Shown here piece by piece: positions 25,776 through 34,965 of a stretch of DNA of 64,000 nucleotides. The notes under the pieces were generated by a model. The model was not told the origin of the DNA. It ran no database searches and saw nothing but the letters and a program-made list of their open reading frames with translations. A program made the translations under genes and the position numbers. Every line of letters begins with the position of its first letter. Positions within the stretch are counted from its first letter, which is position 1. Source of the stretch: Methylococcaceae bacterium UBA6146 (GTDB lineage: Bacteria > Pseudomonadota > Gammaproteobacteria > Methylococcales > Methylomonadaceae); assembly GCA_002422395.1 (NCBI GenBank), contig DIUY01000024.1:9699-73698 (forward strand). The letters run 5' to 3'.

Positions 25776-26504
25776 ATGCCATTTGATCCCGCTTTCACCA
25801 CCTCCTATTTTGTCGCCTTTATAATGGGTCTGGTCAGTAGCCTACATTGCATCGGTATGTGCGGCTCGATTATCGGCACGCTGACCCTGAGTCTCAGTCC
25901 GGAGATACGCAACAAAAAATCGCTGCTGCTGCCGTTTGTCTTCAACTATAACCTAGGGCGCATCACCAGCTACACCATTGCTGGCGCACTGGCGGGCATT
26001 GTCCAGTCCCTTGCGCTTATGCACCTAAGCGAAATCCACGGGCATCGGCTACTGCAAATATTGTCCGCAGTCATCATGTCCTGCGCGGGGCTTTATATTG
26101 CAGGCTGGTTCCCCAGGTTTGCTTATATCGAAAAAATAGGCGTCCATTTTTGGAAAAAAATAGAGCCGTTTGGCCGTCGGCTGATACCGGTAAAAAACCG
26201 CACACATGCTTATTTGTTTGGCATGGTTTGGGGTTGGTTGCCTTGCGGTTTGGTGTACGCCGCATTAGCGCTCGCTGCAACAGCCGGTAACATTGCAGAT
26301 AGCGCCCTCACCATGCTGGCTTTTGGTTTGGGAACTTTACCCGCTGTTATGGGTGTAGGTATAATGACCGGAATATTGACGCGGTTATCCAGAATGCAAA
26401 GGTTCAAACAAGCGATTGGCTTGTTTATGATTCTATTAGCCCTGTTGGCCGCCCTGCCGTGGCTTAACCCCATGGCTTTTATCACCCACTCAGCAAACCA
26501 TTAA
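25776..26504 (+). CDS. TauE/SafE (UreH-like) membrane protein
   Basis: About six helices with the family repeats SSLHCIGMCGSIIGTL and GMVWGWLPCGLVYAALALAA, the Cys-containing segments typical of the UreH/DsbD-like group often found beside cytochrome oxidase assembly genes. It is probably a transporter or metal/thiol-redox membrane protein; the common label sulfite exporter is not supported by context. AGGTGG precedes the ATG at 25776; a TTG at 25758 is rejected. The next gene, a sigma-54 activator, begins 10 bases downstream. Confidence 0.8.
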   Translation: MPFDPAFTTSYFVAFIMGLVSSLHCIGMCGSIIGTLTLSLSPEIRNKKSLLLPFVFNYNLGRITSYTIAGALAGIVQSLALMHLSEIHGHRLLQILSAVIMSCAGLYIAGWFPRFAYIEKIGVHFWKKIEPFGRRLIPVKNRTHAYLFGMVWGWLPCGLVYAALALAATAGNIADSALTMLAFGLGTLPAVMGVGIMTGILTRLSRMQRFKQAIGLFMILLALLAALPWLNPMAFITHSANH

Positions 26505-26514
26505 CGAGGCAATT

Positions 26515-27471
26515 ATGGATTATTTTAGTGCGATTATTGGTCAGTCCCCCGCCTTGGATTCCTTAATTCGCAGTGCAAAAATAGCGGCGTCCACTGATGT
26601 CACTATCCTCATTAAAGGCGAAACCGGCACCGGCAAGGAAGTTTTAGCCAATGCCATCCAACAATCAAGCCGTCGCGCCAATAAAAAATTTATTTGCCTT
26701 AACTGTGCCGCCTTACCCGAAGGGCTAATTGAATCGGAACTGTTCGGCCACAGAAAAGGGGCTTTTACAGGGGCTAATAGCAACACTGTGGGGCTTTTTC
26801 AGGCAGCTGACGGCGGCACGCTGTTTCTTGATGAAATCAACTCGTTGCCGTTATCAATCCAAGGTAAATTATTACGCTTTCTTGATTCTGGCGAATGTCT
26901 TGCCGTCGGAGACACCACGCCGTATAAGGTGGATGTTCGGGTTATTGCCGCGACCAATAGCGATCTGAACACCCAAATAGCAGCAGGTGAGTTCCGGCAA
27001 GATTTATATTTTCGGCTAAATGTCGTACCGCTAGATTTGCCACCGTTAGCAAAGCGTGCTGAAGACATCGACCATTTGATCAAGCACTTCCTTAACCAGT
27101 TCGCCAAGACATACGCCATCCCTTCGGCGCAGTTTAGCAAGTCATCATTGAAAGTGTTAAAAGCTTACCAATGGCCCGGCAATATCCGCGAATTGCGCAA
27201 TTTATGTGAAAGATTAAGCATACTGCTGGCGGGTAGGGTCATCGAACCAGAAAATCTGCCAAGTGAGTTTAGGACTATTGAAGCCCCTGCTAAAATATCA
27301 GGATTTATGCTCCCCGAAGCCGGTTTGAAACTCGACACGTTAGAAGCGGACCTGATTGGCCAGGCCTTAGAGCGCACTAAGGGCAACCGCAGCAAATCCG
27401 CGCGGTTGCTGGGCTTGTCCAGAGACACCCTGCTGTACCGGATGCAAAAATACGGCTTTAATGCACATTAA
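26515..27471 (+). CDS. Sigma-54 activator lacking a sensory domain (PspF-like layout)
   Basis: The protein starts directly with the AAA+ domain (IIGQSPALDSLIRSAK), with Walker A KGETGTGKE, GAFTGA loop, Walker B GTLFLDE and arginine finger region, and ends in a Fis-type helix-turn-helix (NRSKSARLLGLSRDTLLYRM). With 318 residues it has no room for a receiver, PAS or GAF domain, as in PspF and HrpR/S, so control must come from a binding partner or from expression. Co-directional with and 10 bases behind the TauE/SafE-like gene. The target promoters are unknown. Confidence 0.9.
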   Translation: MDYFSAIIGQSPALDSLIRSAKIAASTDVTILIKGETGTGKEVLANAIQQSSRRANKKFICLNCAALPEGLIESELFGHRKGAFTGANSNTVGLFQAADGGTLFLDEINSLPLSIQGKLLRFLDSGECLAVGDTTPYKVDVRVIAATNSDLNTQIAAGEFRQDLYFRLNVVPLDLPPLAKRAEDIDHLIKHFLNQFAKTYAIPSAQFSKSSLKVLKAYQWPGNIRELRNLCERLSILLAGRVIEPENLPSEFRTIEAPAKISGFMLPEAGLKLDTLEADLIGQALERTKGNRSKSARLLGLSRDTLLYRMQKYGFNAH

Positions 27472-27614
27472 AAGAACAGCTTGTCAGGTTGCGGGGGATT
27501 GCAATGGGGTTTTTGTTTGGGATGCTTTAATACTGGGCCGTTTCAGGTCTACGCATCAAAGGCAGGTTAGTTTGGGTGGTGGTTTGTTTGCTATTTTAAG
27601 TGGCAGACTTACAT

Positions 27615-27658
27615 GAAAAAAACAAAACGCATTACCTGTAACAGTTAATGCGTTTTGT
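27615..27658 (-). terminator. Rho-independent terminator
   Basis: A 13-bp perfect stem ACAAAACGCATTA/TAATGCGTTTTGT with an 11-base loop, followed on the minus strand by seven T. It lies 12 bases past the stop of the secreted-protein gene at 27670. Confidence 0.85.
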
Positions 27659-27669
27659 CATTTTTGATG

Positions 27670-28131
27670 TTAACGGACTAGTTTGCCGGCCATTCGACCT
27701 GATGCCGAACAAGTGTCGATAAGGCCACGACGGATAAAATTGGCTTTTAGCAAAACAAATAAAGTTTTATTGAGGTTAGTTTTGACTGTGCCATTCAATA
27801 CCATATAACCGCTTTGTGTTGGGCCAAGGATTGAGTCCACTGCATAGACCGCCCTGCCTGCTTCATCGGGTAGCGGAGTCAGTGCGACAGGCAGTGTGAA
27901 CGCTTTTTGGGTTAGTCCAGAATCAAGATAGAGTGAAATTTGTGAATTAGTGTCCACTTGGGCCCAATAAGACGGGGCTGTCGTGGGATCCAGGTCTACA
28001 GGTGTTTGGTTTGCACAATATTTCGTTCCGTAAGTGTCCAATTTGAACACTTCGCCAATGGCCCAAGCTTGGCTGCTTGACCCTAAAAATACTGATAAGA
28101 GCAGACCTAGCGACAATACTTTTTTGTTCAT
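27670..28131 (-). CDS. Exported protein of unknown function (153 aa)
   Basis: Signal peptide with probable cleavage in SSSQAWA-IGEVF. The mature ~128 residues have two Cys (KYCANQT and DTCSAS) that may form a disulfide, and a beta-rich pattern. GAGGAG precedes the ATG and a strong terminator follows, so this is a well-delimited single-gene transcript. No family recognised. Confidence 0.7.
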   Translation of the reverse strand: MNKKVLSLGLLLSVFLGSSSQAWAIGEVFKLDTYGTKYCANQTPVDLDPTTAPSYWAQVDTNSQISLYLDSGLTQKAFTLPVALTPLPDEAGRAVYAVDSILGPTQSGYMVLNGTVKTNLNKTLFVLLKANFIRRGLIDTCSASGRMAGKLVR

Positions 28132-28341
28132 GGTGTTTTCTCCTCAAGAAATATAATAAACGGGCTTTCGAAAATGGCATGGAACTTTTTTATGCCATTT
28201 TCAGTATACACCATGCATTTTCAACAACCATAATAAAAAATGCTGTTAAACGCGGGTTAAATTATATGCCAATTTTGTATCAGGTGGACGGGGTTTTATA
28301 GAAGGGCTAAAACCACAAGCTTCATTCCCTTATGGCTTTCA

Positions 28342-29265
28342 TCAACTGTTTTCCCCTTTCCCACGCTGTTTTCTGGCCAGTTTTTTAGCTTCTTTCTCCT
28401 CCCGAATAATAACCAGCTCCGCCAACTCAGTTTCCATCATCTCCGGTGTTTCAAAAGTGATTTTACCTAAGATACCGGCACGCAATTCGGACAACAAAAT
28501 CTTTGCCACTTTATCAAGGTCAATATGACCGCCGGAACGTAAACAGCCGCGCTGTTTGCCGATGATTTCCAATAGCGCCAGCTCACTACCCGGCAGCTCC
28601 GCCAACTGAAAACGATTTTTCAGCAATTCGGGGTAGTGGTGCATTAAAAACTCGGCAACAAAAAAGGCAATGTCATCGTGATCAATCGCTGTGTCCCTAA
28701 TAGCGCCGGTGGCCGCCAGACGGTAACCGCTATTTTTGTTCTCAACGTTAGGCCACAACAGGCCGGGCGTGTCGAGCAACACAATACCATTACCCAGATC
28801 GATGCGTTGCTGGGTTTTAGTGATTGCCGGTTCATTACCGGTTTTGGCAATCATCCTGCCTGCCAAGCGGTTAATTAGCGTGGACTTGCCGACATTAGGT
28901 ATACCCATAATTAGCGCGTGCAGCAGGCGGTTGGCCGCTTGCTTGTCAGGCATCAGTTTGTGGCATAATTCCGGCAGTTGCCGGGTTTTTTCCGGCTGTT
29001 CGGTGGTCAATGCCAAGGTCTTCACCCCTTGCTCGCGCTCCATATAAAGTTGCCACTGTTGGGTTCTCTCTGGGTCGGCCAGATCACTTTTACTAAGGAT
29101 TTTGATGCACGGCTTATTGCCGCGCAAGTGGGCCAGCATTGGGTTTTGGCTGCTAAACGGAATTCTGGCATCAAGAATTTCGATGATTAAATCGACTTGC
29201 GGCAAAATAGCTTTGATTTCTTTGCTGGCCTTGTGCATATGGCCGGGATACCACTGAATAAGCAT
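28342..29265 (-). CDS. ylqF: Ribosome biogenesis GTPase YlqF/RbgA
   Basis: A circularly permuted GTPase: G4 (LSKSDLAD) and the G5 region precede G1 (GIPNVGKST) and G3 (DTPGLLWP), the order that defines the YlqF/YawG group. The start MLIQWYPGHMHKA is the family signature. In Bacillus RbgA acts in late 50S assembly. The C-terminal part from about residue 230 is helical and ends in a basic Lys/Arg tail suited to rRNA binding. Divergent from yfbR. Confidence 0.93.
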   Translation of the reverse strand: MLIQWYPGHMHKASKEIKAILPQVDLIIEILDARIPFSSQNPMLAHLRGNKPCIKILSKSDLADPERTQQWQLYMEREQGVKTLALTTEQPEKTRQLPELCHKLMPDKQAANRLLHALIMGIPNVGKSTLINRLAGRMIAKTGNEPAITKTQQRIDLGNGIVLLDTPGLLWPNVENKNSGYRLAATGAIRDTAIDHDDIAFFVAEFLMHHYPELLKNRFQLAELPGSELALLEIIGKQRGCLRSGGHIDLDKVAKILLSELRAGILGKITFETPEMMETELAELVIIREEKEAKKLARKQRGKGENS

Positions 29266-29352
29266 GTTGTTAAATTTAAGAAATTAGCGGTTAAAATGGC
29301 TGCTAGTAAACCATAACCTTGCCTATCAACCAAACCTACAGATAATGTGCTT

Positions 29353-29958
29353 ATGCAAAAGATCACTATCACAAGCAGTTTTTACGCTTATTTATCGCGG
29401 TTACGTTGGATTAAACGCTGGGGGCTTAAACGCAACGCCAACCCTGAAAATGTCATGGAGCATAGCTGGGAAGTGGCGGTTATTGCCCATACGTTGGCGT
29501 TGATTAAAAACCGTTATTACCAAGGCACTGTTGACGCGCAAGCGGTGGCGACGGCGGCGCTGTACCATGATGTCACGGAAGTCATAACTGGCGACTTGCC
29601 CACACCAATAAAATACCATTCAGAAGCAATCAGCCTCGCTTACAAACAGATTGAGAAACAGGCGGAGCTGGAATTGCTCAACCTGCTACCTGATGAGTTA
29701 CGCGCCGATTTTGAAGCCCTGATCCCTCATGACAACATGCCGGATGAGCAAGTGCAGATCATCAAAGCCGCTGATAAAATCTCAGCCTATCTTAAATGCC
29801 AAGCGGAATTAAAAGCCGGTAACGGCGAATTTGAAATCGCTGCGAAACATCTGGCCGAAACGCTTAGCGAGTCCCAACAGCCGGAAGTGGTTTTCTTTAT
29901 GCAGGCGTTTGTGCCCAGCTGCGGGCTGACGCTGGACGGCCTGATGAAGACTTATTAG
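29353..29958 (+). CDS. yfbR: 5'-deoxynucleotidase, HD-domain (YfbR-like)
   Basis: Removes phosphate from deoxyribonucleoside 5'-monophosphates, a dNTP-pool function. HD metal-site residues appear in ENVMEHSWEVAVIAH and ALYHDVTEVITGDLPTP, with the later Asp in IIKAADKISAYLKC. The N-terminus FYAYLSRLRWIKRWGLKRN closely follows E. coli YfbR. ATG at 29353 is used; a GTG two codons earlier is possible. The stop lies eight bases from the end of the convergent mepA. Confidence 0.92.
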   Translation: MQKITITSSFYAYLSRLRWIKRWGLKRNANPENVMEHSWEVAVIAHTLALIKNRYYQGTVDAQAVATAALYHDVTEVITGDLPTPIKYHSEAISLAYKQIEKQAELELLNLLPDELRADFEALIPHDNMPDEQVQIIKAADKISAYLKCQAELKAGNGEFEIAAKHLAETLSESQQPEVVFFMQAFVPSCGLTLDGLMKTY

Positions 29959-29966
29959 ACTTGATA

Positions 29967-30800
29967 TCACTGCCGCAGCACGGCCTCACACAGTGTGGGT
30001 AAAACTGGTTTTTTAGGCTTATAAGGTTTGACCGGGGGTTTTTTTGCTTCGTCAGAAAACCACCAGGCCAAACTGGCATCGCAGCCATCACCCGCAGGTA
30101 GCGGTGGTTGTCCTATGCAGTTTTTGTTGTTGGCTGGACACTTAAGGCGCACATGAAAATGATCGTCATGCTTCCACCAAGGACGTATTTTTTGCAGCCA
30201 CCGCTGGCCGTGGTAACGGCGGCATAATTCACGCTTGATGCTAGGGTTGACAAAAATCCGGTCAACTGCCGGTATCTTGGCCGCCAACTCCAGCACCCGC
30301 TCATTAGCCGCCGACCACTGGCTATGATTGATGTTGTCAGATTTGCCGACAAGTACTGAAGGTGCGCTGAGCGACTCCCGCTCCACCCGTGTTAGGGGGC
30401 GGCTTGCCGCTTGCGCCGACAACAAAAACCAAATATCCACGTCCAAGCCGGTTTGATGGCTACGATGTCCGCTTAGCGTCGGTCCGCCACGCGGCTGGCC
30501 CAAATCGCCAATCAATAACGTGCCCAGACGTTGGGCAACCACTTGTTGCCCCAAGGTCTCAATGACATATTTTAAATCAGGATGCCCGTAAAACCGCTGG
30601 CGGGACAAACGCATCACTTGATAACCTAAGCCGTCGATGGGTAATGGGTGTGCGCCGCTCAAGCAGCCTGCGTCATACGTGCCGATGCTTTGCGCGGCAC
30701 CGCCAAAATTTGCCGGTTGCGCCACTATTGACCAAGGGTTAGCGGTCGCTTCAACGGCCCCTAACAAGCTTACTAACCAAAGAGTTGAAATCTTCACCAC
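29967..30800 (-). CDS. mepA: Penicillin-insensitive murein endopeptidase
   Basis: Periplasmic LAS-type zinc peptidase that cuts D-alanyl-meso-DAP cross-links. Signal peptide ends in AVEATANP; zinc-site motifs are SGHRSHQTGLDVDIWF and HDDHFHVRLKCP. Conserved Cys pairs (AGCLSG, ELCRRY, NKNCIG) match disulfides of the family. The C-terminal tail PPVKPYKPKKPVLP is proline/lysine-rich and longer than in E. coli. The 200-base gap upstream separates it from the divergent rubredoxin gene. Confidence 0.94.
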   Translation of the reverse strand: MVKISTLWLVSLLGAVEATANPWSIVAQPANFGGAAQSIGTYDAGCLSGAHPLPIDGLGYQVMRLSRQRFYGHPDLKYVIETLGQQVVAQRLGTLLIGDLGQPRGGPTLSGHRSHQTGLDVDIWFLLSAQAASRPLTRVERESLSAPSVLVGKSDNINHSQWSAANERVLELAAKIPAVDRIFVNPSIKRELCRRYHGQRWLQKIRPWWKHDDHFHVRLKCPANNKNCIGQPPLPAGDGCDASLAWWFSDEAKKPPVKPYKPKKPVLPTLCEAVLRQ

Positions 30801-31004
30801 ACGGACACCTGCCAGACTATAAAATTAAGCAGCCATTTTACTATAGCCCTGCACATCAGTGATGCTATTTGCAATTAACTGAATTATGATAAAAACGGTG
30901 GCGGGGCAAATCGAGGTTTGTGTCCCCGTTTTTCAACTACAGGCTTAAGCGCTACCAATATAAAACATCTACAAGCCCGCCAATTTTACCTAGGAGCAAT
31001 AACA

Positions 31005-31175
31005 ATGTCTGATTTTAAACAGTACGAATGCAATGTTTGTGGCCATATTTATGATGAGGCGGAAGGTTGCCCACAATCCGGCATAGACCCTGGCACCCGC
31101 TGGAAAGATGTGCCTGATGATTGGCGTTGCCCAGAATGTGGGGCCAACAAAAGCCATTTTGATCTGCTTGTTTAA
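31005..31175 (+). CDS. Rubredoxin
   Basis: A 56-residue one-iron electron carrier. Two CxxCG knuckles, YECNVCGHIYDEAEG and RCPECGANKSHF, hold Fe(Cys)4, with the aromatic core GTRWKDVPDDWRCP between. The ATG at 31005 has AGGAG upstream; a longer frame from 30918 encodes no rubredoxin residues. Transcribed alone; the electron partner cannot be told from context. Confidence 0.96.
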   Translation: MSDFKQYECNVCGHIYDEAEGCPQSGIDPGTRWKDVPDDWRCPECGANKSHFDLLV

Positions 31176-31180
31176 GCGCC

Positions 31181-31229
31181 GCCCCATATTATTTTTAGCA
31201 TGTTTTATGCTGAAAATATCTTGCGGGGC
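31181..31229. other. Imperfect hairpin downstream of the rubredoxin gene
   Basis: GCCCC..GGGGC ends enclose an inner stem TTTTTAGCAT/ATGCTGAAAA with a GTTTT loop. No T-tract follows on either strand, so it may be a weak terminator, a stability element or a degenerate repeat. Confidence 0.35.
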
Positions 31230-31384
31230 AATAAAACATAATCAATCTTCCATAAACCCGCAAAATATTGGACGGTTTCTAACAACAACCCAATTTTGGT
31301 GGCGGGTCGAATGTGTGGTTGCAGGTGATAAAGTGGTACACCAACTCGCTGCCCCAACCATTCTTTTTGACTCGCCACCCTGGT

Positions 31385-33118
31385 TTATTTGGCTAATTCA
31401 ATGCGGTATGCCTCTATCATTGCTTTGCCGGTGGACGGCATGATGGAAGCCAAATAAATTTTATCGCCAACGATCAACGGCATCGACAATTGGCGGCCAC
31501 TGCCTTGCAAGCGTTGTTTGGCGACCAGGACGCCGTCTTTAGCGCGAATCCCATACAATATGCCGTTCGCACCAATATCCACCACCCAAACAGTGGCGTC
31601 ACCGGCGTTGCCCAAATGCGTGGACAACGCCGGAAATGACGGGTGGCTTCTAAACATTTCCAAGGCGTCAGGGTGCTTGGCATCAGGGTAACGCCAAAAA
31701 GGCTTAAGCTTTGGCGAGCCATTTTCCACGACAATTTTTATCGCCACCACTCCCGCCACATTGGTTTTATCTGGGCTAAAGGTGGGGATGACAACGATGG
31801 GCTCGCCATCGACAGTCAGTTGCACAGGGTGCGTGACAATCATGCCAGCCCAGCTGAGCTTGCATAAATCGGTGGGTGAACCGCACAATTCGGCAATTTG
31901 CAAGCGATCATATTGGATGCCCAAGTGTCTGGCATCAACCAGATAAGCGCCGCCCTCTTTGCCTGTCTGCACTAGCACGGAGCGGCCATCTTTAAGTTTG
32001 ATTTGCACCGGCGTATTGGCACCTAAGTCGTAATCCATCCAAGCCAGGCACTCCCAAAAACCCTTGCCATCACATTCATGATAAGGCGGTTTAAGTGGGG
32101 CATTCCCGGGCGCTAACCTTGGGATAAACAGGTTTTTGCAAGAAGCCAAGCAAGCCAGATCAGGATTTAGCGGTTTAAAGTTCGCGCACAATTTTGCATC
32201 ACACCCGTCATCAAATTGCAGTCCGGGCTTTACGCGTAGCACGGCATTGGCGTAATCATGGCGGGCCAGATCAACCTGGCCATTGCCAGTTGGGACAAAT
32301 AGCTCCATCCCGTCGCCCGTTTGTTCCAGTAATGGCCCTGCAGGCCCCCAAATACCGCCGCCGCAAATCATTTCTTGGGTGCCATATTCCATTTTAGATG
32401 GGCAATCTGCTTCCGCTGTCGTCAATAAGACATTTTTTATTGCTTGGCTAACGCCGCTTTGCCGCCAAGCATCCAAGTCAATTTCAAACAGCCAGCCATG
32501 AAAAGGCTGGACATCGGCGGCATTGCCAAATCCGACGTAGACATAGCCAAGCTTGCTGCCTTTGGGTTTCCAACTTTTGAGCGCGGCATGTGAATAAGCG
32601 GTGGGCGGATTGAATTTAACGGCCGCCTTGCCATCTGCCGTGGGCCGTTCGGCGGCAAAGGTCAGCACCGGAAACTGGCTGTCCCACTGGTTGCCCGCCA
32701 AATCAAGCACGGCAAGCCGGTGGCTGGTGCGGATCCCCTTGTCCAAACATTGGTACACCACCACTAGCTTGCCATCCACCATGACAGGGGAGGCCACAAG
32801 CTGCACCTGCTGGCCTTCCGGTGCCGGCACGTTAAGCTCCCAAAGCAACGCGCCGTTTTGGGCATCCAATGCCGCAAGCACACCATTTGAAACCGGCACG
32901 ATAATGCGGGGCTGGCCGTGCGACATATCCAGCACTGACGAAGCCATAATACTGGCATCGAACTTAACCGAAGGGTTAGTGCCAGTCGGAAATATTTTTA
33001 CTAAATTATATTGGTCTGGTGGGTTAGCATCCGTGTGATAGAGTGTACCGCATGCGGTTAAGGCAAAATATGCGATGAGGGCAACGATTGGGGAAAAAAT
33101 ATGTTTTACGACGTCCAT
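31385..33118 (-). CDS. Beta-propeller (PQQ-like repeat) lipoprotein
   Basis: Lipobox LTAC at about residue 23 predicts a lipid-anchored envelope protein. The 577 residues contain propeller-type repeats: NGVLAALDAQNGALLWELNV, PVMVDGKLVVVYQ and NGILYGIRAKDGVLVAKQRL resemble the PQQ/WD-like (BamB) blade motif. A Cys-rich centre (CDAKLC, CLASCKN, HECDGKGFWEC) probably forms disulfides or binds metal. The classical quinoprotein Cys-Cys and Asp/Glu set of methanol dehydrogenases was not seen, so catalytic activity is doubtful. Single gene. Confidence 0.72.
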   Translation of the reverse strand: MDVVKHIFSPIVALIAYFALTACGTLYHTDANPPDQYNLVKIFPTGTNPSVKFDASIMASSVLDMSHGQPRIIVPVSNGVLAALDAQNGALLWELNVPAPEGQQVQLVASPVMVDGKLVVVYQCLDKGIRTSHRLAVLDLAGNQWDSQFPVLTFAAERPTADGKAAVKFNPPTAYSHAALKSWKPKGSKLGYVYVGFGNAADVQPFHGWLFEIDLDAWRQSGVSQAIKNVLLTTAEADCPSKMEYGTQEMICGGGIWGPAGPLLEQTGDGMELFVPTGNGQVDLARHDYANAVLRVKPGLQFDDGCDAKLCANFKPLNPDLACLASCKNLFIPRLAPGNAPLKPPYHECDGKGFWECLAWMDYDLGANTPVQIKLKDGRSVLVQTGKEGGAYLVDARHLGIQYDRLQIAELCGSPTDLCKLSWAGMIVTHPVQLTVDGEPIVVIPTFSPDKTNVAGVVAIKIVVENGSPKLKPFWRYPDAKHPDALEMFRSHPSFPALSTHLGNAGDATVWVVDIGANGILYGIRAKDGVLVAKQRLQGSGRQLSMPLIVGDKIYLASIMPSTGKAMIEAYRIELAK

Positions 33119-33207
33119 GAAATCGCCTGATTTTAAGATAAAAAATGAAAAAGTAAGACTATGGATAGGAAAGGTAGTGCCTTAGACGGTGTTTTAAACC
33201 CCTGGAA

Positions 33208-34467
33208 TCAACCAAAAAACCAGTAGGCAACAACAATGCCTGCAACAACACCCGCAAAATCGGCTATTATTCCACATGCTATTGCATGGCGGCTGTTTTT
33301 GATTCCCACAGCACCGAAATATATTGCCAACACATAAAATGTGGTTTCGGTGCTGCCCTGGATGATGGACGCCAAACGCCCGGCGAACGAATCCGCACCT
33401 AACGTTTCCATCGTGTCAATCATCATTGCCCTCGCGCCGCTCCCGCTGAAAGGTTTGATCAATGCTGTCGGCAGCGCATCAATAAAACGGTCATCCAGTG
33501 ACAATAACCCTGCCACATAACGCATAGGTTCACCTAGCAAATCCAAAGCTCCGCTAGCCCTGAACACACCGATAGCAACCAACATCGCAACCAGATAAGG
33601 CACAATGGTGATTGCAGTTTGGAAACCTTCTTTAGCCCCTTCGATAAAGGCTTCATAAGCATTGACACCCTTAAAAGCCGCACCACAAATAAAGGTGACC
33701 ACGAGCGAATACAAAATGACATTGCTGATTAATGCCGACTGTTCCAGCATAGCCGGCTGCGGCAAGCCGCCAAAATATAGCGTTAGACTAACCACCAACA
33801 ACGAAAGGCCTCCTAAGTAAGCCATGATGACCCTATCCAGCAAGTTGATCTTTTGCACGAAGGCCACCGCCAACAATCCCGCTAATGTCGACACAAAAGT
33901 GGCCAATAAAATCGGGATAAACACGTCGGTAGGGTTGGCTGCGCCGAGTTGGGCGCGGTAAGTGAAAATTGTCACCGGAAACAGCGTCACCGATGAGGTG
34001 TTGATGACCAGAAACAAGATTTGTGCGTTACTGGCGGCATCGGGTTTAGGGTTAATCGCCTGCAATTCTTGCATTGCCTTAATGCCTAGCGGTGTTGCGG
34101 CATTGTCCAGCCCCAACATATTGGCGGCAATATTCATGGTTATCGCACCTAAAGCCGGATGGTTCTTTGGCACTTCCGGCATCAAGCGGCTGAATAACGG
34201 CGCCAAACCCCGCGTAAGCAGCTGGATAAAGCCGCCACGCTCGCCTATCCGCATAATACCCAACCATAAGCTTAGGATGCCTGTCAGGCCTAATGCTATA
34301 TCGAATGCAGATTTTGATGCGCTGAACATTGCCGTCATCAGTTCGGCAAAAACCTGGGGTTGGTCCAGAAAAATAAACTTGAACAACGCGGTTACAAATG
34401 CGGCTAGGAAGAAGAATATCCAGACGAGGTTAAGCATGATAAGTTCAGTGGGGTTGATGGGCTGCAT
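33208..34467 (-). CDS. Nucleoside-recognition domain (SpmA/SpmB-like) membrane protein
   Basis: A 419-residue polytopic protein joining two Gate-type halves that correspond to SpmA (ITMNIAANMLGLDNAATPLG) and SpmB (TALIKPFSGSGARAMMIDTM, IIQGSTETTFYVLAIYFGAVG). The two are separate in Bacillus but fused in many Gram-negatives; nucleoside or peptide transport has been suggested without proof. An alternative start at 34437 (MLNLVWIFF) lies closer to the first helix; neither has a clear ribosome site. No sporulation gene is nearby. Confidence 0.85.
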   Translation of the reverse strand: MQPINPTELIMLNLVWIFFFLAAFVTALFKFIFLDQPQVFAELMTAMFSASKSAFDIALGLTGILSLWLGIMRIGERGGFIQLLTRGLAPLFSRLMPEVPKNHPALGAITMNIAANMLGLDNAATPLGIKAMQELQAINPKPDAASNAQILFLVINTSSVTLFPVTIFTYRAQLGAANPTDVFIPILLATFVSTLAGLLAVAFVQKINLLDRVIMAYLGGLSLLVVSLTLYFGGLPQPAMLEQSALISNVILYSLVVTFICGAAFKGVNAYEAFIEGAKEGFQTAITIVPYLVAMLVAIGVFRASGALDLLGEPMRYVAGLLSLDDRFIDALPTALIKPFSGSGARAMMIDTMETLGADSFAGRLASIIQGSTETTFYVLAIYFGAVGIKNSRHAIACGIIADFAGVVAGIVVAYWFFG

Positions 34468-34765
34468 TTAGTAAGCAGCTGGGTGGACACGGCAAAAAAA
34501 TCCGCTAAGTTCGGATTTTATAGGTAAACGTTGCCAAACGGGGTATCAAATTTGAATAATCGGCAATAAGACATGGGTGACTGGTCAAATTTGTCATTGC
34601 AGTTGATAAGGTGGGCGCAAGCCTGTCCGCTCAACTCCTCTGAGTGGATCCGCAGAAGTTATTTCGTGATTAGCAAATGTCTCAGCTAAGTCGTCATATC
34701 GGCATGGATTGCTGATATTCAGTTTATAGGGATATGGCGTTTGGGTTGCCATCGCTGGACTCTGG

Positions 34766-34788
34766 GTTCCGGCAATCGATGCCGGAAC
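34766..34788. repeat. Short palindrome related to a dispersed repeat
   Basis: GTTCCGGCA-atcga-TGCCGGAAC shares its arm with the ends of the 37537-37725 element. It lies in the ~500-base gap between the SpmA/B-like gene and the glycosyltransferase gene; apart from this and the hairpin at 34854 the gap shows no gene. Confidence 0.5.
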
Positions 34789-34853
34789 GACGGTTTTGGA
34801 ATTAGCTGAAGCATCTTGCTAATCAGGAGTTATTTTATCGTGGGGAATAATGC

Positions 34854-34892
34854 AAAAATCATCAAGCACAAGATGCCCTTGATGATTTTTTT
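34854..34892 (-). terminator. Bidirectional-looking rho-independent terminator
   Basis: A 13-bp stem AAAAATCATCAAG/CTTGATGATTTTT with T-runs on both sides. It is placed to terminate the leftward PAP2-glycosyltransferase transcript, ~75 bases past its last stop. Confidence 0.7.
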
Positions 34893-34965
34893 GGGGGATG
34901 CTGTGGTGTTGATTAAGGCTTAACCTGATAATTTCTGAATAAATGGCGGACTGTTTGAGTTTAAA

